A stretch of 64,000 nucleotides of DNA from Dyadobacter sp. Leaf189 (GTDB lineage Bacteria; Bacteroidota; Bacteroidia; Cytophagales; Spirosomataceae): the NCBI RefSeq assembly GCF_001424405.1, contig NZ_LMPS01000006.1, forward strand, positions 62,001-126,000. Reading direction: 5' to 3'. Below are positions 1 through 8,344 of this stretch, one piece after another; position 1 is the first letter of the stretch, and each line of letters opens with the position of its first letter. A program made the translations under genes and the position numbers. The notes under the pieces are model-generated. The model was not told the DNA's origin, did no database searches, and was given only the letters and a program-made list of their open reading frames with translations.

Positions 1-1
1 C

Positions 2-625
2 AAGCTGCTGATCCTGCACGCAGATCACGAGCAGAACTGCTCAACATCGACCGTAAGGCTGGTAGGATCATCTCACGCAAACATTTACTCATCTATCTCT
101 GCCGGTATCAGCGCATTGTGGGGCCCGCTTCACGGAGGCGCAAACCAGGAAGTGATTGAAATGCTGGAAGCCATTAAAAATGACGGTGGCGACACGCAGA
201 AATACATTGATATGGCTAAAGACAAAACGAGCGGTTTCCGTTTGTTTGGCTTCGGTCACCGCGTTTACAAAAACTTCGATCCTCGTGCCCGCATTATCAA
301 GAAAGCCGCTGACGATGTGTTAAGCAAATTAGGTATCAACGATCCTGTTCTTGAAATCGCTCAGAAACTGGAAAAAGCGGCATTGGAAGACGAATACTTT
401 GTACAACGCAAGCTTTATCCAAACGTCGATTTCTATTCAGGAATTATCTACCGCGCATTGGGTATCCCAACCAATATGTTCACGGTAATGTTCGCCATCG
501 GCCGCCTGCCGGGCTGGATCGCGCAATGGAAAGAAATGCGTACCAACAAAGAACCAATCGGCCGCCCACGCCAAGTCTACGTAGGAGCTCCCAAAAGAGA
601 CTTCGTAGCGATGAGCGAGAGGTAG
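2..625 (+). CDS. gltA: Citrate synthase, 3' part (5' end outside window)
   Basis: Condenses acetyl-CoA and oxaloacetate to citrate at the entry to the TCA cycle; cytoplasmic. The frame is open from base 2, so only the C-terminal 207 residues are visible. They carry the hallmark segments of the bacterial hexameric type: HADHEQN near the left edge, WGPLHGGAN (catalytic His, H264 in E. coli), GFGHRVYKNFDPRA (H305 and the citrate-binding Arg) and VDFYSG (catalytic Asp, D362). The residue numbers are family knowledge; the motifs are read directly. The C-terminus GRPRQVYVG is also typical. It converges on pdxH, with a large hairpin between the two. Identification is very secure; the true start is not visible. 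Confidence 0.96.
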   Translation, partial: KLLILHADHEQNCSTSTVRLVGSSHANIYSSISAGISALWGPLHGGANQEVIEMLEAIKNDGGDTQKYIDMAKDKTSGFRLFGFGHRVYKNFDPRARIIKKAADDVLSKLGINDPVLEIAQKLEKAALEDEYFVQRKLYPNVDFYSGIIYRALGIPTNMFTVMFAIGRLPGWIAQWKEMRTNKEPIGRPRQVYVGAPKRDFVAMSER

Positions 626-655
626 TAATGATATAAGAAAGTTTTCTCAGGTTTT

Positions 656-716
656 GTCACCCTGAGCGCGGTCGAAGGGGCGTGCACCACGCCCCTTCGA
701 CTGCGCTCAGGGTGAC
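656..716. repeat. Near-perfect 61-bp inverted repeat between convergent genes
   Basis: Two 29-base arms (656-684 and 688-716) flank a 3-base loop. The only non-Watson-Crick position is 670/702, which becomes a G-U pair in RNA. The arms contain the motif ccctgagcgc-gtcgaagggg. The element lies between gltA (+) and pdxH (-), so it could end transcription in both directions, but there is no T-tract on either side. Its length and symmetry look more like a dispersed REP-type palindrome than a simple terminator. Copy number cannot be judged here: this is the only copy noticed in the window. Confidence 0.75.
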
Positions 717-761
717 AAGCTTTTTACAGGTTGGTAAATTTTGGCTGGACTGACAATTCCT

Positions 762-1403
762 TCACGGCGACAGCCTTTCAATCTTCCAAACTCCACTTTC
801 TTCTTTCGTGTAAGCCAGCCTGTCGTGCAGCCTGCTTGGCCGGCCTTGCCAGAACTCGATAAAATCAGGCACTACGCGGTAGCCGCCCCAATGCGGTGGG
901 CGAGGTACTTCAATCCCTTCAAAGCGGGCCTCTGTTTCCCTTGTTTTCTCTTCCAGAAACTCCCTGTCCGGAATGGTTTCACTCTGATGCGAAACCCAGG
1001 CGCCGATCTGACTGCCTCTTGGACGCACGGAAAAGTATTCGTTTGATTCAGCCTCGCTCGTCTTCGCTGCCCTGCCTTCTACCCTCACCTGACGTTCCAG
1101 CTCTTTCCAGAAAAAAGTAAGCGCAACCTGACTGTTTTCTTCGATCTGTCTACCCTTTTTACTTTCATAATTGGTAAAGAAAGAGAAACCTGATTCATCC
1201 AGGTCTTTGAGGAGCACTACGCGGGAGGAAGGCCGGCTTCCTGATACAGTACTTAAAAGCATTGCATTTGCCTCGGAAACACCGGCTTTTAAAGCTTCAT
1301 CAAACCATAACCTGAACTGTTTCAGCGGGTCAGGGTTCAGATCGTGCTCACGCAGACCTTGCAAATGATAATCGTGACGGATTTTGGCAATATTATGATC
1401 CAT
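762..1403 (-). CDS. pdxH: Pyridoxamine 5'-phosphate oxidase
   Basis: FMN enzyme that oxidises pyridoxine or pyridoxamine 5'-phosphate to pyridoxal 5'-phosphate, the last step of vitamin B6 synthesis and salvage. The 213 residues match the usual length of about 215. Visible signatures are SSRVVLLKD near residue 60 (FMN contact), RPRGSQIGAWVSHQS around 127-141, and the C-terminal family signature IEFWQGRPSRLHDR. The ATG at 1403 is supported by a good -7 element (TAATTTTG on the minus strand, + positions 1432-1439). It is a single gene, divergent from the DUF349 protein and convergent with gltA. Confidence 0.97.
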   Translation of the reverse strand: MDHNIAKIRHDYHLQGLREHDLNPDPLKQFRLWFDEALKAGVSEANAMLLSTVSGSRPSSRVVLLKDLDESGFSFFTNYESKKGRQIEENSQVALTFFWKELERQVRVEGRAAKTSEAESNEYFSVRPRGSQIGAWVSHQSETIPDREFLEEKTRETEARFEGIEVPRPPHWGGYRVVPDFIEFWQGRPSRLHDRLAYTKEESGVWKIERLSP

Positions 1404-1431
1404 TTGGCACTAATATGTGATGTTGGGAGCT

Positions 1432-1469
1432 CAAAATTAGCCATTTCAAGGGAAAGATTATTAGATTTG
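1432..1469. promoter_or_regulatory. Divergent promoter region for pdxH and the DUF349 gene
   Basis: Two perfect matches to the Bacteroidetes -7 element TAnnTTTG face away from each other: TAATTTTG on the minus strand (1439 to 1432) toward pdxH, and TAGATTTG on the plus strand (1462-1469) toward the gene at 1508. The predicted starts leave leaders of roughly 25-35 bases. The -33 TTG elements are weak, so this rests mainly on the -7 boxes. Confidence 0.4.
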
Positions 1470-1507
1470 TAATCCGGAGAAGACGTACTTACGAAACAAG
1501 AATCACG

Positions 1508-3412
1508 ATGGCACAAGAACAACAAGAAGGGGTCAGGAGCGACGAGCAAGAGGACCTGGAACCAAAAACAATTGACACCCTTGAAATTGATCTTAACAAT
1601 GAGTTAACCGAAGAGCATGAGGAGGCGGCGCCGGATGTTGATTATACCCAACTATCGAAAGAACAGTTGGTTAACTTGTTAGAGAACGAACTGGAAGCTA
1701 TCCGTACCGAAGGTGCCAAACCTGCGCAACTTAAAAAAGCAGAAGCTGTTGCAAAGGAAATCCGCCCGGTTCTTGATCAGATTAAATTGAAGGAAAGAGA
1801 AACCGCTTTGCAGGCATATATCGCTGAAAACGGAAGCGAGGAAGGTTTCGAATATAAGTACGACGCCGACACCCAGAAGATAGATTCGCTTAGCCGCGAG
1901 ATCAAGGGTTTGAAGAATTCGTATTACCAGTCTCAGGAAAAAGAAAAAGAAAAGAATTTCAATGTAAAAACTGCCTTGTTGCAGCGTTTGCGCCTTTTAT
2001 TAGACGAAGAAGGCGGCCGCGAAACCGACGCGACGGGTTTGAAATCCAGCTGGGAGGAATTTAAGAAAATCCAGGAGGAATGGAAAACAGCCGGTAACAT
2101 CGCTTCTCCGCATAACGGGACACTCTGGGCAACTTACAATGCATTGATTGACAGATATTTCAGCAACAGAAATATTTATTTTGAATTAAAAGAACTCGAC
2201 AGGCGCCGCAATGCAGACCTGAAAGCAGAACTCTGCGAGAAGGTAGAAGAACTTGGAAAATCATTGGAAAGCCGGCCGATGACCAAGGAAATCCTGAACG
2301 AGGCCAACCATATTTTTGAAGAGTACAAACACCTTGGACCTGCACCAAAAGACGAGCAGGAAAAGCTGTGGCAGCGTTTTAAAGAAGCGCTGGACGTACT
2401 GTATAATGCGCAGCGCGGACAGTTTGCCGAGCAGAAGAAGTTGATGCACGAAAATTACGAGCAAAAACAGGCTATCTACGAAGCAATCGTCCCATTCACC
2501 ACTTACAACTCGGGCAGCATTAAAGAATGGAATGCAAAAACCAAGGAGATCATGGCTTACCAGGATCAATGGGTTGCATTGAAAGGGATTATGCCGAGGG
2601 AAGAAGGTAAAGAGCTGAGCAAGAAATTCTGGGCAGCGTTGAAAACTTTCTTTAACAACAAAGGTGAGTTTTTCCGTCAGCTGGAATCCAAAAGAGAGCA
2701 GAACCTGGAACAGAAAACCCAGCTTTGCGAAGAAGCCGAAGGGCTACTTGCTACCGGCGAAGACAACCCGGCCACCACTCAGAAAGTGATCGAGCTTCAA
2801 AAGAAATGGAAGGCGATCGGTCAGGTTCCTGAGAAGTATAAGGATACGATTTACGACAGGTTCAAAAAAGCGTGTGACGCATACTTTGATCAGAAACGCG
2901 CCAAGAACAAGGTGGTGGAAGAAGAATTCGAAGGCAACCTGTCACGCAAAGTTGACCTGATCGAGCGCATTGAGGCCGCAGCCAAAGACAAAGACGAATC
3001 TTCGCTGAACCTGCTGAATGCATTCAAGAGCGAGTGGGCTTCCATTGGCTTTGTACCTAAAAAGGATATGCAGGCTATTCAGAAGCGCTACATTGCTGCG
3101 ATCAATACTTACGTGGGCGCGATTGGTCAGCTTTCTAACAAAGAGAAAGAGCAGGCTGTGCTTGAAAGCGAAGTAGAACTGGCAAGAGATGGAGAAAGCA
3201 GCCGGACACTTTACCGCAAGGAAAGTGATATCCGCCGCAAGATCACCCAGCTTGAAAATGACATCGCACTTTGGCAGAATAACATCGAGTTCTTCGCGAA
3301 GTCGAAAACTTCTGACCGCTTGAAAGCTGATTTTGAAAGAAAGATTAATGCGGCACTAAGTCAGCTGGATGAGTTGAAACATCAACTTACTATTATTCAG
3401 GAGGCTATCTAA
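1508..3412 (+). CDS. DUF349 repeat protein
   Basis: 634-residue, highly charged and mostly helical protein. About five DUF349-type repeats can be seen, each with a W..IG/W..AG core followed by a long amphipathic helix. Examples are EEWKTAGNIAS near residue 195, EEYKHLGPAPK near 272, DQWVALKGIMP near 351, KKWKAIGQVPEKYK near 433 and SEWASIGFVPKKD near 510. The N-terminus is very acidic (residues 1-50) and the C-terminus forms a coiled coil (about 560-634). DUF349 proteins are common in Bacteroidetes and their biochemical role is not established; no enzyme motif is visible. It is monocistronic and followed by the tRNA-Thr promoter. The family call is good; function is unknown. Confidence 0.85.
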   Translation: MAQEQQEGVRSDEQEDLEPKTIDTLEIDLNNELTEEHEEAAPDVDYTQLSKEQLVNLLENELEAIRTEGAKPAQLKKAEAVAKEIRPVLDQIKLKERETALQAYIAENGSEEGFEYKYDADTQKIDSLSREIKGLKNSYYQSQEKEKEKNFNVKTALLQRLRLLLDEEGGRETDATGLKSSWEEFKKIQEEWKTAGNIASPHNGTLWATYNALIDRYFSNRNIYFELKELDRRRNADLKAELCEKVEELGKSLESRPMTKEILNEANHIFEEYKHLGPAPKDEQEKLWQRFKEALDVLYNAQRGQFAEQKKLMHENYEQKQAIYEAIVPFTTYNSGSIKEWNAKTKEIMAYQDQWVALKGIMPREEGKELSKKFWAALKTFFNNKGEFFRQLESKREQNLEQKTQLCEEAEGLLATGEDNPATTQKVIELQKKWKAIGQVPEKYKDTIYDRFKKACDAYFDQKRAKNKVVEEEFEGNLSRKVDLIERIEAAAKDKDESSLNLLNAFKSEWASIGFVPKKDMQAIQKRYIAAINTYVGAIGQLSNKEKEQAVLESEVELARDGESSRTLYRKESDIRRKITQLENDIALWQNNIEFFAKSKTSDRLKADFERKINAALSQLDELKHQLTIIQEAI

Positions 3413-3449
3413 AAACAGTAAAAAAGTTTAGAAAAAAATATTGCAAAAA

Positions 3450-3481
3450 GTTGCTTTATATAGTCTACAAGCCTACTTTTG
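3450..3481 (+). promoter_or_regulatory. Consensus Bacteroidetes promoter for tRNA-Thr
   Basis: A -33 GTTG (TTG at 3451-3453) is separated by 20 bases from a perfect -7 box TACTTTTG (3474-3481). The spacing and both boxes match the primary-sigma consensus of the phylum. Transcription would begin near 3487, about 40 bases before the mature tRNA, leaving a leader for processing. Confidence 0.6.
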
Positions 3482-3525
3482 CACCATGATAACGGAACAA
3501 ACACCGACATCATAAAATAAAAAAG

Positions 3526-3598
<73 letters not shown>

Positions 3599-3610
3599 CT
3601 TAAAATTTCC

Positions 3611-3641
3611 AAAGCACTTAACTTTCGTTAAGTGCTTTTTT
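3611..3641 (+). terminator. Rho-independent terminator of tRNA-Thr
   Basis: A 12-bp perfect stem (aaagcacttaac, 3611-3622, with gttaagtgcttt, 3627-3638) has a TTTC loop and runs into a T-tract. It lies 12 bases after the tRNA. Confidence 0.85.
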
Positions 3642-3723
3642 GTTGTTCATGCCTATGTTGCAATGAATTTGTAATATCATTCCTGCCTATCTCTCACAGT
3701 TAGCGAACTCTTTTCAACCGAAA

Positions 3724-4017
3724 TCAAGAAAGCTGCCAAACGTAAAGCAATGCAAATAGCGCCTGAACAATCGCGACGGCAATGTACCACCCGCGCAATT
3801 TCCTCACAGCTGCAATAAATACGATCAACGATAGCAGCGTCACGGTAAAAGCTCCAACGGAGAAAGTCCGGGGATCAGATCCGGCTGTAAACTGACGGTA
3901 ATATGTGCTACGCTCGGCAACGCCTGAATGCGCGTAGCAGGCAAATCCCCAAACAGCGGCGCTATATATGTTGAGAAGCAGCGAAGCAAGCAAAAGCATG
4001 TAAGGGATTCTTTTCAT
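3724..4017 (-). CDS. Small three-helix membrane protein, unknown
   Basis: 97 residues from the ATG at 4017. The longer in-frame extension to 4113 has a Cys/Arg-rich N-terminus unlike a membrane protein and was not used. Three hydrophobic stretches are seen, roughly residues 5-27, 53-70 and 76-95, with a short polar loop (about 28-52) after the first. No motif is recognised and no family is assigned. It lies on the same strand as, and about 100 bases downstream of, the secreted protein at 4119-4496, so the two may be co-transcribed. Confidence 0.55.
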   Translation of the reverse strand: MKRIPYMLLLASLLLNIYSAAVWGFACYAHSGVAERSTYYRQFTAGSDPRTFSVGAFTVTLLSLIVFIAAVRKLRGWYIAVAIVQALFALLYVWQLS

Positions 4018-4118
4018 GTACAGGTATTTGCATGAGTGTCGGAGAAAGATACGTACTGCTCCAGCACAAAAAAAGCAACCGCCAAAACGGTTGCCCTCTC
4101 GCTTCAAAAACAAACAGA

Positions 4119-4496
4119 CTACTTTACCCGCTTGCCCGTTGCTTCGAAATTGTAGACCATTCCTTTCAGATTGTCGTCGTCAACCTTAGCCAGATCGATC
4201 GATAGCTCCCCTACTTCGGCTGTCTCAAAATAAATGGCGATCCGGTCTGCGCTTTCCTCGATTTTCGTGATCGGCCGCTTGGCAGCAGTAGTATCATTTG
4301 CATTCATGAGCTCGCCGGTCAGTTTGCCGTCTTTACGTACCAGATCTGTCAAAAATTTAACATCACCATTTGGTGTCCCATTAATTGCAATCTCCCATTT
4401 TCCCGCGAAGAAGTCGGGAGTCGCAGCGGTTTGTGCCGAGGCCTGGTAGACGCAGCAAAGGCTGAAAAGGAAAAGAAACAGGTTGAATTTTTTCAT
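4119..4496 (-). CDS. Small secreted protein, lipocalin-like in outline
   Basis: 125 residues beginning MKKFNLFLF. A classical signal peptide should be cleaved after ASAQ (residue 22). The longer frame to 4550 would put 18 polar residues ahead of the signal and is rejected. The mature part is about 100 residues of alternating beta-type sequence starting FFAGKWEIAINGTPNGD. The G-x-W-x-I start is reminiscent of small lipocalin-like barrels that bind hydrophobic ligands, but that is only a resemblance. It is transcribed divergently from the NrtR-type regulator, with the palindrome at 4580-4604 between them, so it is a plausible regulatory target. Function is unknown. Confidence 0.7.
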   Translation of the reverse strand: MKKFNLFLFLFSLCCVYQASAQTAATPDFFAGKWEIAINGTPNGDVKFLTDLVRKDGKLTGELMNANDTTAAKRPITKIEESADRIAIYFETAEVGELSIDLAKVDDDNLKGMVYNFEATGKRVK

Positions 4497-4579
4497 AAAT
4501 AAGCTGTTTGACTGTGTAAAACTTTTGGATTCAATACGCTTGTAGTACATTGATTTTCAAAGTTAGAAAAATAAGAACC

Positions 4580-4604
4580 TTATTGTCTATATTTAAGACA
4601 ATAA
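4580..4604. promoter_or_regulatory. Palindromic operator candidate of the NrtR-type regulator
   Basis: A perfect 9-bp inverted repeat, ttattgtct / agacaataa, has a 7-base centre. It lies 51 bases before the regulator ATG (4656) and 83 bases before the divergent secreted-protein ATG (4496). A two-fold site of this length in a divergent intergenic region is what a dimeric winged-helix regulator needs. No second copy was found upstream of the phytase receptor gene at 5490. Confidence 0.5.
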
Positions 4605-4655
4605 ATTTATTTCAACTTTTTACTTTCACATTTATATAAGATCGGCAGCATTGGC

Positions 4656-5396
4656 ATGAGTCAGAATTTACATTATCCCAGTGAACAAGGTTATATAGCA
4701 CAACTGTCCATAGACTGTGTCATTTTCGGCTACCGCGACAGGCAACTGCATGTACTGGTACCCAAGCTGAACTTCAATGGTGAGTTCTGGGCTTTGCCAA
4801 GCGGGTTTGTCTATAATGACGAGGATGTCGACGCAGCAGCGACCCGGATATTGCAGGACCGGACAGGCCTGGCCGACGTTTATCTCGACCAGTTCAGGGT
4901 CTTCGGCAAAGCCGCGCGGACGAATCTCAGCTTCCTTGAAAAGTTGATCGCATTGAACCCGGATAAGCTCGGAGAAGGAATCAACAACCGAAAGGAATAC
5001 GAATGGATCACACGGCGCTTCGTCACAATCGGCTACTATGCGCTGGTGGATATGAACAAGCTGGTTCCTAAACAGAACGAGCTCGACCAATCCATTGACT
5101 GGTATCCGATCAAGGACCTGCCGGTATTGATCCTTGACCACAATGAAATGATTGCCACCGCGCTGGAAACATTGCGCGAAAACCTCGACCGCAAACTGAT
5201 CGCATTCAACCTGTTGCCCGAAACATTTACAATGAAAGAAGTACAGGAATTATACGAAGCTATCTTCGACCGGCCATTTGCAAGAAACAATTTCCAGAAG
5301 AAAATACTCGATCTTAATGTGCTGGAACGGCTGGACAAAAAATTCACCGGGGCAGCCAACAAGGCTCCTTACCTCTACCGGTTCCTGAACAGATAA
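4656..5396 (+). CDS. NrtR-family transcriptional regulator (inactive Nudix plus winged helix)
   Basis: 246 residues. Residues about 10-150 form a Nudix fold and about 165-240 a winged helix-turn-helix. This is the architecture of the NrtR family, which in Bacteroidetes includes the arabinose regulator AraR. The Nudix box starts correctly at G50-x5-E56, but the catalytic REUxEExGU core reads RILQDRTGL: all three key Glu residues are replaced (I65, D68, R69). It should therefore bind a ligand rather than hydrolyse it. It sits 93 bases before the phytase-receptor gene and is divergent from a secreted protein. The ligand is unknown; a sugar, an inositol compound or a nucleotide are all possible. 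Autoregulation through the palindrome at 4580-4604 is inferred. Confidence 0.85.
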   Translation: MSQNLHYPSEQGYIAQLSIDCVIFGYRDRQLHVLVPKLNFNGEFWALPSGFVYNDEDVDAAATRILQDRTGLADVYLDQFRVFGKAARTNLSFLEKLIALNPDKLGEGINNRKEYEWITRRFVTIGYYALVDMNKLVPKQNELDQSIDWYPIKDLPVLILDHNEMIATALETLRENLDRKLIAFNLLPETFTMKEVQELYEAIFDRPFARNNFQKKILDLNVLERLDKKFTGAANKAPYLYRFLNR

Positions 5397-5489
5397 CAGC
5401 AGCGCACACAGGTAACAATTTGGCAACATTATAGTAATGCAGCCGAAACATTGCCCTCGGATCTTTGCGGATCAATCAAACGAGGAATT

Positions 5490-8324
5490 ATGCCTGTATT
5501 TAATTTTACAAAACTCACCTTCCTTATTGCTTTCATTTTCGCGCTACAAAACGTTGCAGTAGCTCAGAAGGGCCTGATTACCGGGACTATCATGGACGGA
5601 CAAAAGCTCTCCCTCCCCGGCGCAACGCTGCGGATCACGCCGGGAAACCAGTACACCATTTCCGATGTGCGTGGAAGATTCGAGTTCCTGAATGTACAGC
5701 CTGGCACTTACCAGCTCGAAGCTACCTATATGGGATACCGCACTTCAAGGCAGGAGATCGCCGTTGAGAATGGGCTCATAACAAACACCGAGCTGATCAT
5801 GCAGGAAGGCGGACTGGATATGAATGAGGTAGTAGTGCTCGGGGACCGGCTGAAAGGTCAGGCCAAGGCATTGAACCAGCAGCGTAACAATGAAAATATA
5901 ACCAATATCATCTCCTCTGATCAGGTAGGCCGCTTTCCGGATGCCAATATCGGCGATGCATTGAAGCGCGTGCCGGGTATTACCATGCAAAATGACAAGG
6001 GGGAGGCGCGTAACATCATCGTGCGCGGACTGGCTCCGGAGTTGAACTCGGTCACCATGAACGGCGACCGCATTCCGTCTGCCGAGGGTGATAACCGGCG
6101 TGTGCAAATGGACCTGATCCCGTCCGATATGATCTCTACAATTGAGGTAAACAAGACACTTACGCCCGATCTGGACGCAGATGCGATCGGAGGCTCCGTA
6201 AACCTGGTGACCCGCGCAGCGCCCAATGGACAACGTATTTCAGCAACTTTGTCGGGCGGCTACAACCCGATCCGCGGCAAAGCATTGTATACAGGCGGTT
6301 TTGTTTATGCCAATCGTTTTGCCAAAAATGCGATCGGAATGGTGTTGAGCGGCTCTTACAACAACAATAACTATGGATCTGACGACGTGGAAGCGTCGTG
6401 GACCAAAGACGATTTTGGCAATGTGTACATCAATGAAAGTCAGATCCGCAAATATGATGTGCAGCGGATCCGCCGCAGCCTCTCAGCTTCTTTCGATTTC
6501 AAACTGAGTCAAAACCATACCATTACCGCCAATGCGATGTACAACTGGCGGTATGACCGCGAGAACCGGTACAGGCTCAACATCGACGACATTGAGCCGA
6601 TCTACGATGAAGCCAACAACATTACCGGCTACGAGGGCCGTGTGGGCAGGCAGACAAAAGGCGGAATTGAAAACAGCCACAACAAAGGTACCCGCCTGGA
6701 AGACCAGCGCGTGCAAAACTATTCGCTCAAAGGCGAGCACTTACTGGGCCCGAAAGTGGATATGGATTGGAGCGTAAGCTACTCTACGGCCAGCGAAGAC
6801 CGCCCGAACGAGCGGTATATCAATTTCCGTGAAGGCGGCAATGCGTTGACTTTCAACGGCGACAGCCGCGCGCCTCTTTTTACCGCCCCTGATCTGGACC
6901 AGACCTCACTTGGACTGAATGAGATATCTGAAAACCACGATTTCACAAAAGAATCGGAATTGGGCGCGAAAGTGAATTTCAGGTTTCCATTCTCCGTCAT
7001 CGCGGATCAGAAAGGCCGTTTGAAGGTAGGTGGTAGACTGCGCATCAAGAACAAAGAGCGCGACAATGTGTTTTATGAATACGCGCCTGTCAACGAAGAT
7101 ATGTTCGCTGACCTGGGCAGCACAGGTACTGTAAACTGGCCTGGCAACAACTTCCAGGCGGGCTCGCACCTGGTACCGGGAATATTTACAAGTAAGAGCT
7201 ACCTCGGTAACCTGAATCTTGGCAATACCGGCGAATTTGAGCAGGAGGCTGTTCCGAGTGAGTTTTTGGGAGCCAATTACAATGCGAAGGAAAACATTGT
7301 CGCAGGTTACGTGCGCTGGGACCAGGACTTTACAGACAAGCTTTCCATGATACTTGGAGCGCGCCTTGAAAATACTTCGATCAACTACACAGGTAACCTG
7401 ATCACCGACGAAGAGGAACTTACAGGTACACGTTCTGTGAAAAATAATTATCTGAATGTAATGCCTTCGGTATCATTCAAACTGAAAGCGACAGAAGACC
7501 TGATTCTCCGCGCAGCAGCAACAACTGCACTGGCGAGGCCGAATTATTATGCACTTGCTCCCTACATCAGCATCATTCCCGGTGACCGCGAGATTACTGC
7601 CGGTAACCCGAACCTGAAAGCGACTTACTCTTGGAATTTTGATTTCATGGCTGAGAACTATTTCAGGTCTGTGGGCTTATTTTCCGCAGGTGCTTTTTAT
7701 AAAAACCTCAAAAATTTCATTTACACCTACCGGAACCAGCAATATACAACAGCCAGTTTCGCCGCAGATTTTCCCGGCGAAGTTAACCCGGTCGGCGATG
7801 GTGAAACCTGGGATTTTTACCAGTCAAGAAATGGTGAAAGCGTGAATGTGTTTGGGATTGAAGCTGCATTTCAGCGGCAGCTCGACTTCCTGCCAGGCTT
7901 TTGGAAGTATTTCGGGATTTATGCAAACTATACTTACACTAAATCCTTCGCAAATGGCGTGTACAATGAAGATGGTGACGTGAGAACTGGCGTTACACTG
8001 CCCGGAACTGCCCCGCACATGTTCAATGCATCGCTGTCGTGGGAAAACAGGAAGTTTTCGGCACGTTTGTCGGCCAACTATACCGCTGCTTACCTTGATG
8101 CACTTGGCGGCAATGAGTTCGACGACATTTACTACGACAAACAGTTTTTCCTCGATGCCAATGCAGCTTACAAGATCACCAAAAACTTGCGTGTATTTGC
8201 AGAAGCGAACAACCTGACCAACCAGCCACTGCGTTACTACCAGAGCATTTCTTCCCGCACAGTGCAGGCAGAGTACTACCGCCCGCGCTTCAACATGGGA
8301 CTGAAATTTGACCTAACCAGATAG
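5490..8324 (+). CDS. TonB-dependent outer-membrane receptor, phytase-linked
   Basis: 944 residues from the ATG at 5490, which is preceded by gaggaa and followed by a clean signal peptide ending AVAQ. The in-frame start 39 bases upstream spoils the signal peptide. Domains in order: carboxypeptidase-regulatory-like beta-sandwich (about 26-100), plug (about 115-235, with DANIGDALKRVPGI and IIVRGLAPELN), and a 22-strand-type barrel ending in LKFDLTR. The plug signature fits the Xanthomonas/Caulobacter TonB-receptor subfamily rather than SusC. It lacks an STN domain, so it is not expected to signal to a sigma factor. The stop is 20 bases from a phytase lipoprotein gene, so it probably imports inositol phosphates, their products or a metal chelate. 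Confidence 0.9.
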   Translation: MPVFNFTKLTFLIAFIFALQNVAVAQKGLITGTIMDGQKLSLPGATLRITPGNQYTISDVRGRFEFLNVQPGTYQLEATYMGYRTSRQEIAVENGLITNTELIMQEGGLDMNEVVVLGDRLKGQAKALNQQRNNENITNIISSDQVGRFPDANIGDALKRVPGITMQNDKGEARNIIVRGLAPELNSVTMNGDRIPSAEGDNRRVQMDLIPSDMISTIEVNKTLTPDLDADAIGGSVNLVTRAAPNGQRISATLSGGYNPIRGKALYTGGFVYANRFAKNAIGMVLSGSYNNNNYGSDDVEASWTKDDFGNVYINESQIRKYDVQRIRRSLSASFDFKLSQNHTITANAMYNWRYDRENRYRLNIDDIEPIYDEANNITGYEGRVGRQTKGGIENSHNKGTRLEDQRVQNYSLKGEHLLGPKVDMDWSVSYSTASEDRPNERYINFREGGNALTFNGDSRAPLFTAPDLDQTSLGLNEISENHDFTKESELGAKVNFRFPFSVIADQKGRLKVGGRLRIKNKERDNVFYEYAPVNEDMFADLGSTGTVNWPGNNFQAGSHLVPGIFTSKSYLGNLNLGNTGEFEQEAVPSEFLGANYNAKENIVAGYVRWDQDFTDKLSMILGARLENTSINYTGNLITDEEELTGTRSVKNNYLNVMPSVSFKLKATEDLILRAAATTALARPNYYALAPYISIIPGDREITAGNPNLKATYSWNFDFMAENYFRSVGLFSAGAFYKNLKNFIYTYRNQQYTTASFAADFPGEVNPVGDGETWDFYQSRNGESVNVFGIEAAFQRQLDFLPGFWKYFGIYANYTYTKSFANGVYNEDGDVRTGVTLPGTAPHMFNASLSWENRKFSARLSANYTAAYLDALGGNEFDDIYYDKQFFLDANAAYKITKNLRVFAEANNLTNQPLRYYQSISSRTVQAEYYRPRFNMGLKFDLTR

Positions 8325-8344
8325 TAACGCATTAAAACACCTTC

